Shown one piece after another: positions 15,904 through 24,500 of a DNA stretch of 27,650 nt; the first letter of the stretch is position 1; every line of letters begins with the position of its first letter. Location: positions 1-27,650 of the forward strand of contig CAZBUH010000013.1 in assembly GCA_964495095.1 (NCBI GenBank). The letters run 5' to 3'. The DNA is from CAZBUH01 sp964495095 (lineage in GTDB: Bacteria > Bacillota > Clostridia > Oscillospirales > Oscillospiraceae). The notes beneath the pieces were generated by a model that saw only the letters and a program-made list of their open reading frames with translations, was not told the origin of the DNA and made no database searches. The position numbers were made by a program, and so were the translations under genes.

Positions 15904-18900
15904 ATGGCAGCGCCTACATTACTGGTCGGCCTGGGAGGAACAGGCTCCAAAATAGTAAAACAGGTAAGGCTCCTTGCAAAGGAGCACCACATGGAGGACA
16001 ATCTGAGCTATGTCGTGTTCGACACGGACGTAAACGAGCTCAGCGACATCCGGGCGGAAGCCCCGGATATCGAGGTTGTGCAGACCTCCACAAAGCAGAC
16101 GGTGGGACAGTATCTTGATAAGGATGTGTACGCCAGGGATACATGGTTCCCGGTAAACAAGATATTAAACCGCAAGACACTCTCCGAGGGTGCGGGCCAG
16201 GTGCGCTCAATATCGCGCCTTGCGCTGAACACGGCCATAAAGACCGGAAAAATGACCCCGCTTCACACCGCTGTGGAGCGGCTCTACAAATTAAATGGCG
16301 AGGCCACAATGCAGGCGCTGAGGGTCATACTTGTGGGCTCACTCTGCGGCGGCACCGGCTCCGGCCTTATTCTGCCGGTATCAATGTATATACGCAACTA
16401 CCTTGTTACGAGATTCCAGCAGAACGCCGCCATAATCCGCGGCTTCCTGCTTCTGCCGGAGGTGTTTTACGAGGTTATCCAGTCCCAGGAGGAACGGAAC
16501 AACCTGAAGGCCAACGCCTACGCCGCGCTCCGTGAGCTGGACGCCTTCCTTATGCGGGGCGACGGCTCCCTGCCCGACAGCTATCACCTGGAATTCGTGA
16601 TGCCCAGGGCGGGCTCCAGCGAGGTGGAGAAGTACGACGTGTCCCCAATGGATTTCTGCTTCTTATACGATGCCCAGAATATGGACGGCAATAAGCAGAA
16701 CAGCTTCCAAGCCTATCTGAGCCATGCCGCAAGCTGCATCTACGCCCAGTCCATAGCGCCCACAAGCAAGCGCTCCAATTCCTCCGAGGATAACGTGATC
16801 CGCGATCTGTGCAAATCCGGCGGGCGCAACAGATACTGCGGAGCAGGCTCCTCAATGATAATCTACCCTGTAAAGGATGTTAAGGAATACCTGGCCATGA
16901 CATGGCTCCGCGACAACATATCCTCCGACTGGCTCAAGATAGATAACCAGTACCGGAAGGAGCTGGAGGCCACACAGAAGGCCCGCCGTAAGGGCCTATC
17001 CGTGCCGAAGCTTGACCGGATGCGCCACTATATAACAGCCATCGACCAGGGCGCGGACAACAATTCCGCCTTTGAGGCCACGGTGCGCCGCCAGTGCACC
17101 AGCTTTGACAAGACCGGCTGCATCGAGACGGGAAAGCGCTGGGACGAGTACCTTGAAAAGCTCATGGACCATGTGAGCGCCTCTGCTGTTTCAAACCGTC
17201 CCGACATCGATGATAAGATCGAAGAGATACATACAAACGAGACTACCGCCAAGAGCAACAGCAGCCAGTCCGCCGCCACCGCCTATGACGACTGGTACGC
17301 AAGCCTTCAGGCATATAAGGCCACGGCCATCCGGGCCGCGAGAGATTCGGCGAAAACCATAGCCTACACACTTTTCCACGATTCCGCCGATTACACCGGC
17401 GGCAATGACGATTTCCGCATGGAGACCTGGCTCAAGCAGAGCGACGGCTCCATGGCCCACCCCAACGCCGTGCGCTATTTCCTCTATAACCTTATAGCGA
17501 AGCTGGAGGACAGGGTCCAGGAGGAGAACGCCGCCGTAAACGAGATAGAGGAGTTCTTCAAGAAATTCGAGGATAAGCTCTTCGACGACGGCGAAACCGA
17601 GGAGGTGGAGCACGCCGACGACTATATCGAGATGCACCTTAAGGACACCCACGGCTTAAACCGCCTTGTGAAGCGGGGCAAAACCAGGGACGCCAAGGCA
17701 TTTCTCGACACCAACTTCAAAAAGTTCTTTGACAACATCACCCAGTACCGCACCGAGTATGTGATGCTGGAGGTCCTGAAGGAGGCCCGGCTGTACGCCG
17801 AGGGCATGTGCGAGGCGATGCACAAGTTCTATTCCGTGCTCCAGAGAAAGCTGGACGGCGTGGACTCCTACATGGCAAAGCTTGAGAATAAATACGACTA
17901 CATCGAGGGCCAGCCCACCCGTTACGTCTGCGCCTCCCGGAACTGCCTGCGGGGATTGCGCAGGGAAGTGGTGTTTATGGGTGACAGCATGGAGCTGCCC
18001 GGCGGCCTCACCGCCCTGCTCTTTAACCGCTGCAAGGAATACGCTCTTATGGACTCCAAGCCCACTAACGACGATTTCTTCCTCAACATTTATGACGACG
18101 GCACCGACGGCTCCGAGGTGGACGAAAACGGCGACCCGGTCATCACCTCCGTCATGGCATTCTGGCGCAGCGCTGTCATGGCCGATTACGGCTCGGTGGT
18201 GGATATGAACGTCCTTGAGGCCATGAAGAAGGAGTTCGAGCTGGAGTGCGTCGGCGACAGCTACGACGCCAAGGGCTGGAAGCTCTATTCCGAAAAAATA
18301 ATAAAGTCCGCCAGCGTCCTGAGCAGGCCGTTTATCGAGAGCCCTCTGGGAATCGAGCCCCGCACCATCCCCGCCTCCTGCTACAACAAGGACATGGTGG
18401 ACGAGGCGGACCCGGATACGGCCGATTTCATAAACCAGCAGCTTGCCAATAACGGCGGCGTGGCCGACAACAGCATCGATAAGCACCTTATTGTGTTCTA
18501 TCAGGCGATCTACGGCCTCCGTGCAAACGATTTGAGCAAATTTGCACCGCCTAAAAAGGCCCAGACCTACGACAGGGCCGGCGGCGAATACTATAACGCG
18601 TATTTTGAGCTTATAGGCCAGCTCAACCCGGACACCACCCAGAGCAAGGCCATTACGCCCCATATAGACAGGAACTGGCATGTGATAAGCGCGTTGCCGG
18701 ATCTTGACGAGGACAGTGAGCGGGAGCAGGAGTACAATATCCAGGCCGCCATGTTCTGGGGTCTGCTCACCGGAATGGTGGAGTTTGTGCGCACAAACAG
18801 CAGGGAGATTTACGCCCTGCGCTTTGAACGGTCAAAGGACGACATGGTGGTGTCCAACGGCACCCCCTGCGATAACCTCTACGAGGTGCTGGACTCCATG

Positions 18901-19485
18901 ACAATCTCCCCGCTGAACGTGGCCAGAATCCACGCCCAGATGGAGAAGCTCATAGCCCGCGAGCGCAACGAGAAGAAGTCCATAAACCAGTCGGTGCTGT
19001 ATAAGAAGCTGAGCACCTTCAAGCTGCCGGAATTCCCGCGGCCCGAGGGCTGCGACCCTGTACGCACCATATTTGAGATAGCAATGCTCATGAAGAAGTC
19101 GAAGCCTGTGGACGAATACCAGGTCGATGAGATATGCCGCCTTATGGAGACTATCTTCAAGGAAATCCGGACATATATGGAGCGGTACTTTAACGGCGAC
19201 CAGCTTGCGGAGCACTACGGCAAGCTAATCTACAGCCAGTTCCGCACGTTTATAAACCATATTGTTGAAGAAAACCGCATCAGCCGCGAGGCCATAAGCC
19301 GCGCAAAGGCCGAGGCGGCGGAGAAGGGCAAGCCTGAACCTGAGGATGAGCCCGACTGGGACAACATCTATAACGACGACCTGTTCCGTTCCCTTATCCA
19401 GCTCACAAGGGAGGAGCTTGAGGACTGCTACATGGGCGATTACGCCGATTCCCTGGAGCAGGCCTGCGAGGCGCTGGATATCTGA
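15904..19485 (+). CDS. Tubulin/FtsZ-superfamily GTPase (large Tubulin_2-like protein)
   Basis: This is a 1193-residue cytosolic protein with no membrane segment. AGGGGGA precedes the ATG by eight bases. The N-terminus LLVGLGGTGSKIV (G9-S15) matches the first nucleotide-binding loop. VVFDTDVNEL (about 37-46) fits the next loop. GGTGSG at 149-154, preceded by a hydrophobic strand (RVILVGSL), is the tubulin signature loop. It is about three times the length of FtsZ, as expected for the 'tubulin-like' FtsZl group, and residues beyond about 400 are largely helical and unfamiliar. Family knowledge suggests GTP binding and probable polymer formation; activation of hydrolysis is uncertain because I could not place the T7 catalytic loop. 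With a vWA partner upstream and membrane proteins downstream, a role in organising or remodelling the membrane is plausible. Confidence is high for the superfamily and low for the cellular role. Confidence 0.88.
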   Translation: MAAPTLLVGLGGTGSKIVKQVRLLAKEHHMEDNLSYVVFDTDVNELSDIRAEAPDIEVVQTSTKQTVGQYLDKDVYARDTWFPVNKILNRKTLSEGAGQVRSISRLALNTAIKTGKMTPLHTAVERLYKLNGEATMQALRVILVGSLCGGTGSGLILPVSMYIRNYLVTRFQQNAAIIRGFLLLPEVFYEVIQSQEERNNLKANAYAALRELDAFLMRGDGSLPDSYHLEFVMPRAGSSEVEKYDVSPMDFCFLYDAQNMDGNKQNSFQAYLSHAASCIYAQSIAPTSKRSNSSEDNVIRDLCKSGGRNRYCGAGSSMIIYPVKDVKEYLAMTWLRDNISSDWLKIDNQYRKELEATQKARRKGLSVPKLDRMRHYITAIDQGADNNSAFEATVRRQCTSFDKTGCIETGKRWDEYLEKLMDHVSASAVSNRPDIDDKIEEIHTNETTAKSNSSQSAATAYDDWYASLQAYKATAIRAARDSAKTIAYTLFHDSADYTGGNDDFRMETWLKQSDGSMAHPNAVRYFLYNLIAKLEDRVQEENAAVNEIEEFFKKFEDKLFDDGETEEVEHADDYIEMHLKDTHGLNRLVKRGKTRDAKAFLDTNFKKFFDNITQYRTEYVMLEVLKEARLYAEGMCEAMHKFYSVLQRKLDGVDSYMAKLENKYDYIEGQPTRYVCASRNCLRGLRREVVFMGDSMELPGGLTALLFNRCKEYALMDSKPTNDDFFLNIYDDGTDGSEVDENGDPVITSVMAFWRSAVMADYGSVVDMNVLEAMKKEFELECVGDSYDAKGWKLYSEKIIKSASVLSRPFIESPLGIEPRTIPASCYNKDMVDEADPDTADFINQQLANNGGVADNSIDKHLIVFYQAIYGLRANDLSKFAPPKKAQTYDRAGGEYYNAYFELIGQLNPDTTQSKAITPHIDRNWHVISALPDLDEDSEREQEYNIQAAMFWGLLTGMVEFVRTNSREIYALRFERSKDDMVVSNGTPCDNLYEVLDSMTISPLNVARIHAQMEKLIARERNEKKSINQSVLYKKLSTFKLPEFPRPEGCDPVRTIFEIAMLMKKSKPVDEYQVDEICRLMETIFKEIRTYMERYFNGDQLAEHYGKLIYSQFRTFINHIVEENRISREAISRAKAEAAEKGKPEPEDEPDWDNIYNDDLFRSLIQLTREELEDCYMGDYADSLEQACEALDI

Positions 19486-19513
19486 GCGCCTGGTGAATGA
19501 CCTGCGGATTTCC

Positions 19514-19535
19514 TCCGGGCGGCTGCCCGCCCGGA
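19514..19535 (+). other. Perfect 9-bp hairpin between the tubulin gene and the next gene
   Basis: TCCGGGCGG (19514-19522) pairs exactly with CCGCCCGGA (19527-19535) around a CTGC loop. No T-tract follows. It lies just before the ribosome site at 19541 and may mark an mRNA processing point or tune downstream translation inside the operon. Confidence 0.6.
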
Positions 19536-19540
19536 GAGAA

Positions 19541-19548
19541 AGGGGGAG
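19541..19548 (+). promoter_or_regulatory. Ribosome binding site for the GTG start at 19554
   Basis: AGGGGGAG is placed five bases before GTG 19554. The in-frame ATG at 19497 has no comparable site, and translation from it would run through the hairpin at 19514-19535 with a Pro/Gly-rich, unlikely N-terminus. Confidence 0.75.
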
Positions 19549-19553
19549 AAGCG

Positions 19554-21524
19554 GTGTTTACCGTAGTTATACAAAGCCAGGAGACCGCCAGGCTGGGCAT
19601 GGACCACCGCCGGCTGTTTTTTGACGAGCCGGTGGCTCAGGGCGAGATGGATTTCTGTACATGGATAAAAGCCGGGGACACAGTCGATACGGCTGTCCCT
19701 GCCCTGTATGAGCTTGTGGCGGGAAAGCGTGAGTGGCGCGCCATTGTGGTGCAGACGGAGCGGGACAGGGCTTCCGCTCCCGAGTCAAAGCCGGCCAATC
19801 CCTTCGACTACCTCATAAACCGGGACAGGGACGTTCACACCGTGAAGGAGAGCACTGTGCCGCTTATAAGGCTCGTTCAGATGCTGGGCGGAGTGCCGAA
19901 GCCGGAGCTGGATTTTTATCAGGAGCCGGTGACGGACGAGGAGACCGGCAGCGTGGTGCGCATGGTGTACAGGCCGGCGATACATCCGGGAGCGGATGAG
20001 GCTTACAGAGAGCTTACGGAAAAATATCAGTTTATTGAAAACCGCCCGAAGGAGATAATAGTAATCTCCACCAGGCGGCCTGTGGACAACACCGAGCAGC
20101 AGATTGAGGCGGCGTGGAATATGCGCCTTGAATCTGAAAGCTCAGAATTCTGGTACAGGAACTGCTACCCAAGCCTGTGCCGGTTTATAGTGTTCGACGT
20201 GCTGGACGAGCGCCATTCGCTCTACGGCGGGTGCATGTTCCGGCTGTGGCAGTTGGTGGGCCTTCTGGCCATGAACCAGATATCGCCCAGCAGCCTTCAG
20301 GCATACAGGCTGTACAGGGCGGATATAAGCCTTGACAGCAAAAAGCTGCTGTCCGCGTTTACGGACTACAGGGAGCGTATGCTCACAATGCAGGCGCAGC
20401 TTGATGCGGCCGAGGCAAACCAGGAGAGCCTTGAGTACGAGGCTGAAAAGACCGCCCCCAGGATAGAGGAGGATATCGACGTGGTGTTCTCCGCAAAAAA
20501 TTCCGGGACGCTTTTTATAGATTCCCAGGGCCTCGGGCTTGTTACGGATGAGCCGGAGGACGAGCGCGGACGCTGGGACGATGCATTCCGCCGCGCGTCG
20601 GCCGCCATGCGGGAGTTTATGCGTTCCCCAATGCGGGCGCTGGATGTGGCGGCGGACGATACGCGGCGCAAGAGCGTGTATCCGCCGGAGCAGGTATCGA
20701 TTCTGAATACATACCAGCGGGCCGATCTGGACGAAGAGATAGAGGAGCATTATTTTAATGTGCTGGAGGCCAGGAGCCTTCTTAGCTTCAACGCCGAAAA
20801 GCGGGAAGAGGAGCGGCAGATAATTGACCGCCAGGTGCGCCGCCGTATTGGGCAGCGGCTCACGAAAAAGCGGGCGCTGGCCGGGTACTGCGTGGGCCTT
20901 GGAGTTGTGCTGGCCGGACTCATACCCTACATGGTGTACGCGGCCCAGCGGGGCGGCGCGGCGGATTTCCTGTGGGCGCTGCTTTTATCCATAGCCGCTG
21001 CGGCGGCAGTGGGGTGCTTTGGCCTTGCGGAGATGTGGATACAGCGCCGTGAGATGGCCGACACAATGGAGGACTACAACCGCTGCGTTCAGGACACGGT
21101 GCGGGAGATGCGGGACAGCGCCCAGCACTATTCCGACTATCTGAGCGCCCTGTGCATTTATATGAAGTGCCGCTCCTATCTTGACAGGGAACAGGAGCTT
21201 AAAAACGGGCGGGCCAATGTGCGCCAGCTCTGCATAGGCCACCGGCGGGCGATAAAAAAGTGCCTTGGCCTTATACAGACCTGGGGCGAGGCGCTGGGTG
21301 CGCTGCCGGACTCCGGGGTGAATGTTGAGAGGAGCTATTCCTTCGACCCGGCTGTGCCGCCCGAGGAGAATCCGGCCTACAGATTTGAAAGCCCCGGGCT
21401 TTTAAACCAGATACCGCTGAACGCCACCGGCGAGGAGCTTAACTCGCCGTATGATTTCATTATGGGAATGACTCTGGAACGGGAGGAGCTGTACGAAAAT
21501 GTCGACGGTACTAAGCCTCATTAA
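19554..21524 (+). CDS. Uncharacterised cytosolic protein with a membrane hairpin
   Basis: This is a 656-residue protein from a GTG start; I do not recognise the family. Residues 1-180 look alpha/beta, with strands FTVVIQS, RAIVVQTE and EIIVIST. Residues about 265-435 are strongly helical and charged, probably coiled coil (LTMQAQLDAAEANQE, EKREEERQIIDRQVRRRIG). Two closely spaced transmembrane helices lie at about 441-463 and 472-495, joined by a short AQRGGAADF loop. The basic residues on both flanks (RLTKKR, QRRE) place both termini in the cytosol. Residues 500-656 are helical and end in a Pro/Asn-rich tail. Its last 26 bases overlap the next gene, which indicates translational coupling. It could anchor the tubulin-like protein to the membrane, but this is inferred only from position and topology. 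Confidence 0.78.
   Translation: MFTVVIQSQETARLGMDHRRLFFDEPVAQGEMDFCTWIKAGDTVDTAVPALYELVAGKREWRAIVVQTERDRASAPESKPANPFDYLINRDRDVHTVKESTVPLIRLVQMLGGVPKPELDFYQEPVTDEETGSVVRMVYRPAIHPGADEAYRELTEKYQFIENRPKEIIVISTRRPVDNTEQQIEAAWNMRLESESSEFWYRNCYPSLCRFIVFDVLDERHSLYGGCMFRLWQLVGLLAMNQISPSSLQAYRLYRADISLDSKKLLSAFTDYRERMLTMQAQLDAAEANQESLEYEAEKTAPRIEEDIDVVFSAKNSGTLFIDSQGLGLVTDEPEDERGRWDDAFRRASAAMREFMRSPMRALDVAADDTRRKSVYPPEQVSILNTYQRADLDEEIEEHYFNVLEARSLLSFNAEKREEERQIIDRQVRRRIGQRLTKKRALAGYCVGLGVVLAGLIPYMVYAAQRGGAADFLWALLLSIAAAAAVGCFGLAEMWIQRREMADTMEDYNRCVQDTVREMRDSAQHYSDYLSALCIYMKCRSYLDREQELKNGRANVRQLCIGHRRAIKKCLGLIQTWGEALGALPDSGVNVERSYSFDPAVPPEENPAYRFESPGLLNQIPLNATGEELNSPYDFIMGMTLEREELYENVDGTKPH
21481..21488 (+). 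promoter_or_regulatory. Ribosome binding site inside the upstream gene
   Basis: GGGAGGAG is ten bases before ATG 21499 and lies within the coding sequence of the preceding gene. This supports the 26-base overlap being real. Confidence 0.75.
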
Positions 21525-24500
21525 ATTTCTGGCCGCCTGCATACCCTTCGCGCTGCTGCTCCTGCTGGTGAGCAAGTGCAATTTAAAGCGCGTAAACCGC
21601 GGGCGTCAGTTCATGATGCCCATAGCGGCGGCGGTGTACTGCATAGCGCTGGCGCTGGTTGCCTATTTTATAAACAGGAAGCTGAGCGTCACCATCGAAA
21701 ATATACAGATGGGGCTCATGGACTTCCTCACGGACAGCGGCCTTGAGCAGCGTGCGGAGGTGCTGCTGGAAAAGCTCAGCTTTAATAAGGACACGGGGAG
21801 CTACCTGCTGGGCAAGCTGGCCGTGCCGGAAAATATAATGCAGACGGCGGTGAACCTGCTGCTCAAATATCTGCTGTTTTTCCTGAACACGGCCTCGGTG
21901 CTGGCGTTTTTGGCCATAAAGGGCATATGTCTGCCCATCGCAAATAAGCTGTGGAAAAATAAGAGCCTTATGGAGAGCACCTGCGGGTTATTCTACGAAT
22001 ACGACGAGGAAAACCAGGTGTGGCTCCTTCAGGAGCGGATGAGGGATATGAAGAAGCTCCTGCGGGCTTTTTATATCGCCTCGGCTGTTATCGCCGTGGC
22101 GCTGATGGTCTGCTCCCAGCAGTTTTACGATTGGAGCCCGATGCAGTCGGTGCTGTTCCCCAGCTTCGCGGTGCTTATTTTGGGCGAGTGCGTTTTCTTC
22201 CTCTCAGGGTACACGAAAAGCGAGTATGAGGAGGATATCCTGGGCGACGACTCCATATCGCGGCGCATGACGAACCTTGCAAGGCTCCGCCGGCCCTTAA
22301 AGGAGCTGTTCGGCGACAGGCTGCTGCTGGAGGGCACTGAGCTGGAGTCGGCCGGCCGTGGCGGCGTCACGGATCTGCTGGAGAATATGGCCGTAAGCGA
22401 CGACCCGGCGGACAGAATAGCGGCGGAGTATTTCAGCATACTCCAGTCCGAGGGGGCGGAGCTTCAGGTGGACAGCATAATTTCCGCCGGGAGCCTTCTG
22501 AAGGGCAAGAGCGTGCTTTTCTGCGATCCCTTTTACAAGGACATGACGGGATATCTGCTGCTGCCTATGACAAACGTCCTTATGAACCGGCGGAAATGCC
22601 TTGTGATAGCCGGCCGCAAATCGACGGAGCCCCAGATAAAAAGCTGGCTTGAGGACGCGGTGAGGACATACCTTAAAATGAACGGCCTGTGGCGCGTGGC
22701 CCCGGTCAGCGACACTGCCGGCGAGTACGAGATAGGCATACTGTCCTTTTCGCAGCTATACGACCTTGATATGCTGTGCCAGCGCCGGGAGTTTTTCCAT
22801 GAGGTGGGCTTTGTGCTCATATTGGAGCCGTCCCTGATACTTGCCACGGGACAGGTGGGCCTGAGCCTTGTGGTAAACTACTGCGATGAGGACGGGGTAA
22901 AGCCCAACTACTGCATATGCGACAGAAACTGCGACGGCCTTGTGGACACCATGTCCCATATGATAAAGCGCAGTATAACCATCGTGTCGGCCACCGAAAT
23001 GCCAACCTGCCTCCACTCTGAGATGTGCTGGCAGAGCGACGGGGAATATCTCCACCGGCGCATACTGCCGGATATATCCAGATACCTGGGCGTTGGCACG
23101 GAGCTTGCCGCCGTTATGGTGCGTGAGCAGGCGCCGCGGGTAGTGTGGCGCAGCGAAAATAAATTCCCGGTGGTGGATATGAAATGGTTTGCGGGCCAAT
23201 ACTACGGCCCCATATGCCAATATGCCAACCTGCCGGTAAACCAGGCGTCGGTCTATAATTCCATAAGCTTTGAGCCCGACCTTTGGGGCGCGGAGAAGGA
23301 GAATACCGGCTGCCTTATTGTGGAGGATGAGTTCTGCAATCTTCTGGAGATGGTGCAGCTTTTCCTGACAAGGACCCGGGAGCAGGCGTTTATAAACGTC
23401 ATCTCCGAGGACTATCTCCTGCGGGGCTACATGCAGGATAACTACCGCATTTTTTCCGCCGATAAGAAGGCCGTGCCAAGCATAGTCCCGGACTACGCCA
23501 GGACGGAGCGGAACGCCGCCTTCAGGCTTATGATGCTGCTGATAATGAACGAATCCATACCCCAGGAGCTGGCGGAAAAGGAGCTTCGGCTTGTGGGCGT
23601 AAAGAGCGATGACGTGTGCGGCGCCTTAAACGACCTTATCAGGAAATACACAATGGAGACACGGCCTGTGGTGCTGCCCGTTATGCGGGACTCCATGACA
23701 GGGCTGGAGCTTGAGAGCGGCACCGAGAGCCATCTGCATATCAGGGAGCAGGATAAGCCGTCCTTCCTTGAGAATATCGGCCACTCCTTCAGGACGGCCT
23801 ACTATATCACCGAGGACGACCGGGAAAACAGCTCCTTTATGGACGCAAAGCTCTTCGGCCATATCTACCAGGCCATATTGCCGGGGCAGTTTTTCACCTA
23901 TGACGGGAAATATTATGAGGTGTGCTCCGTAACTCCCGAAAAGGGCGTGCTTGTGCGCCGGGCGGCGGACCATATAGTAAACCGCCGGTACTACCGCCAG
24001 AAGCGCAGCTACCATATCGAGAGCATGTATGAGGATACAGGCCGGACCAGAGTCGTAAACGGCCTTGAAATATCCATGTGCCAGTGCGATATAAATGTTG
24101 AAACAGGAGGTTATCTGGAGCTGAGCGCCAGCGGCGACTTAAAAACCGCCAGAGAGGTGCTTATTGGCGACACCAGCGGGGAGCGGTTTGACCAGACCCG
24201 CGCCTACAGGTATAAGAACGTACTTAAGGTGCGGCTGCCGGGGGCGTCGGAAGAGGTGCGCTATACCATCTGCCTGCTGCTTATGGAGATATTCCGCACT
24301 GTTTACGCCGAGGACTGGCACTATCTTGCCGCCGTGACGCCCCAGACGGAAAAAACGCGGGATGCCCTCCGGGGTGTGCTTTACACTGTGGATATGCTTT
24401 TTAACAGTGAAGCTGCGGGGGAGGACTGCATATACATTATAGAGGACAGCGATGTGGACATGGGCCTGCTGGACTCTGTTGACAGAAACCTGAAGCGGCT

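Noticed and set aside
17656..18681. 341-codon open frame on the minus strand
   Set aside because: It is fully antisense to the tubulin-like gene, with no recognisable motif and no start signal; a composition shadow.
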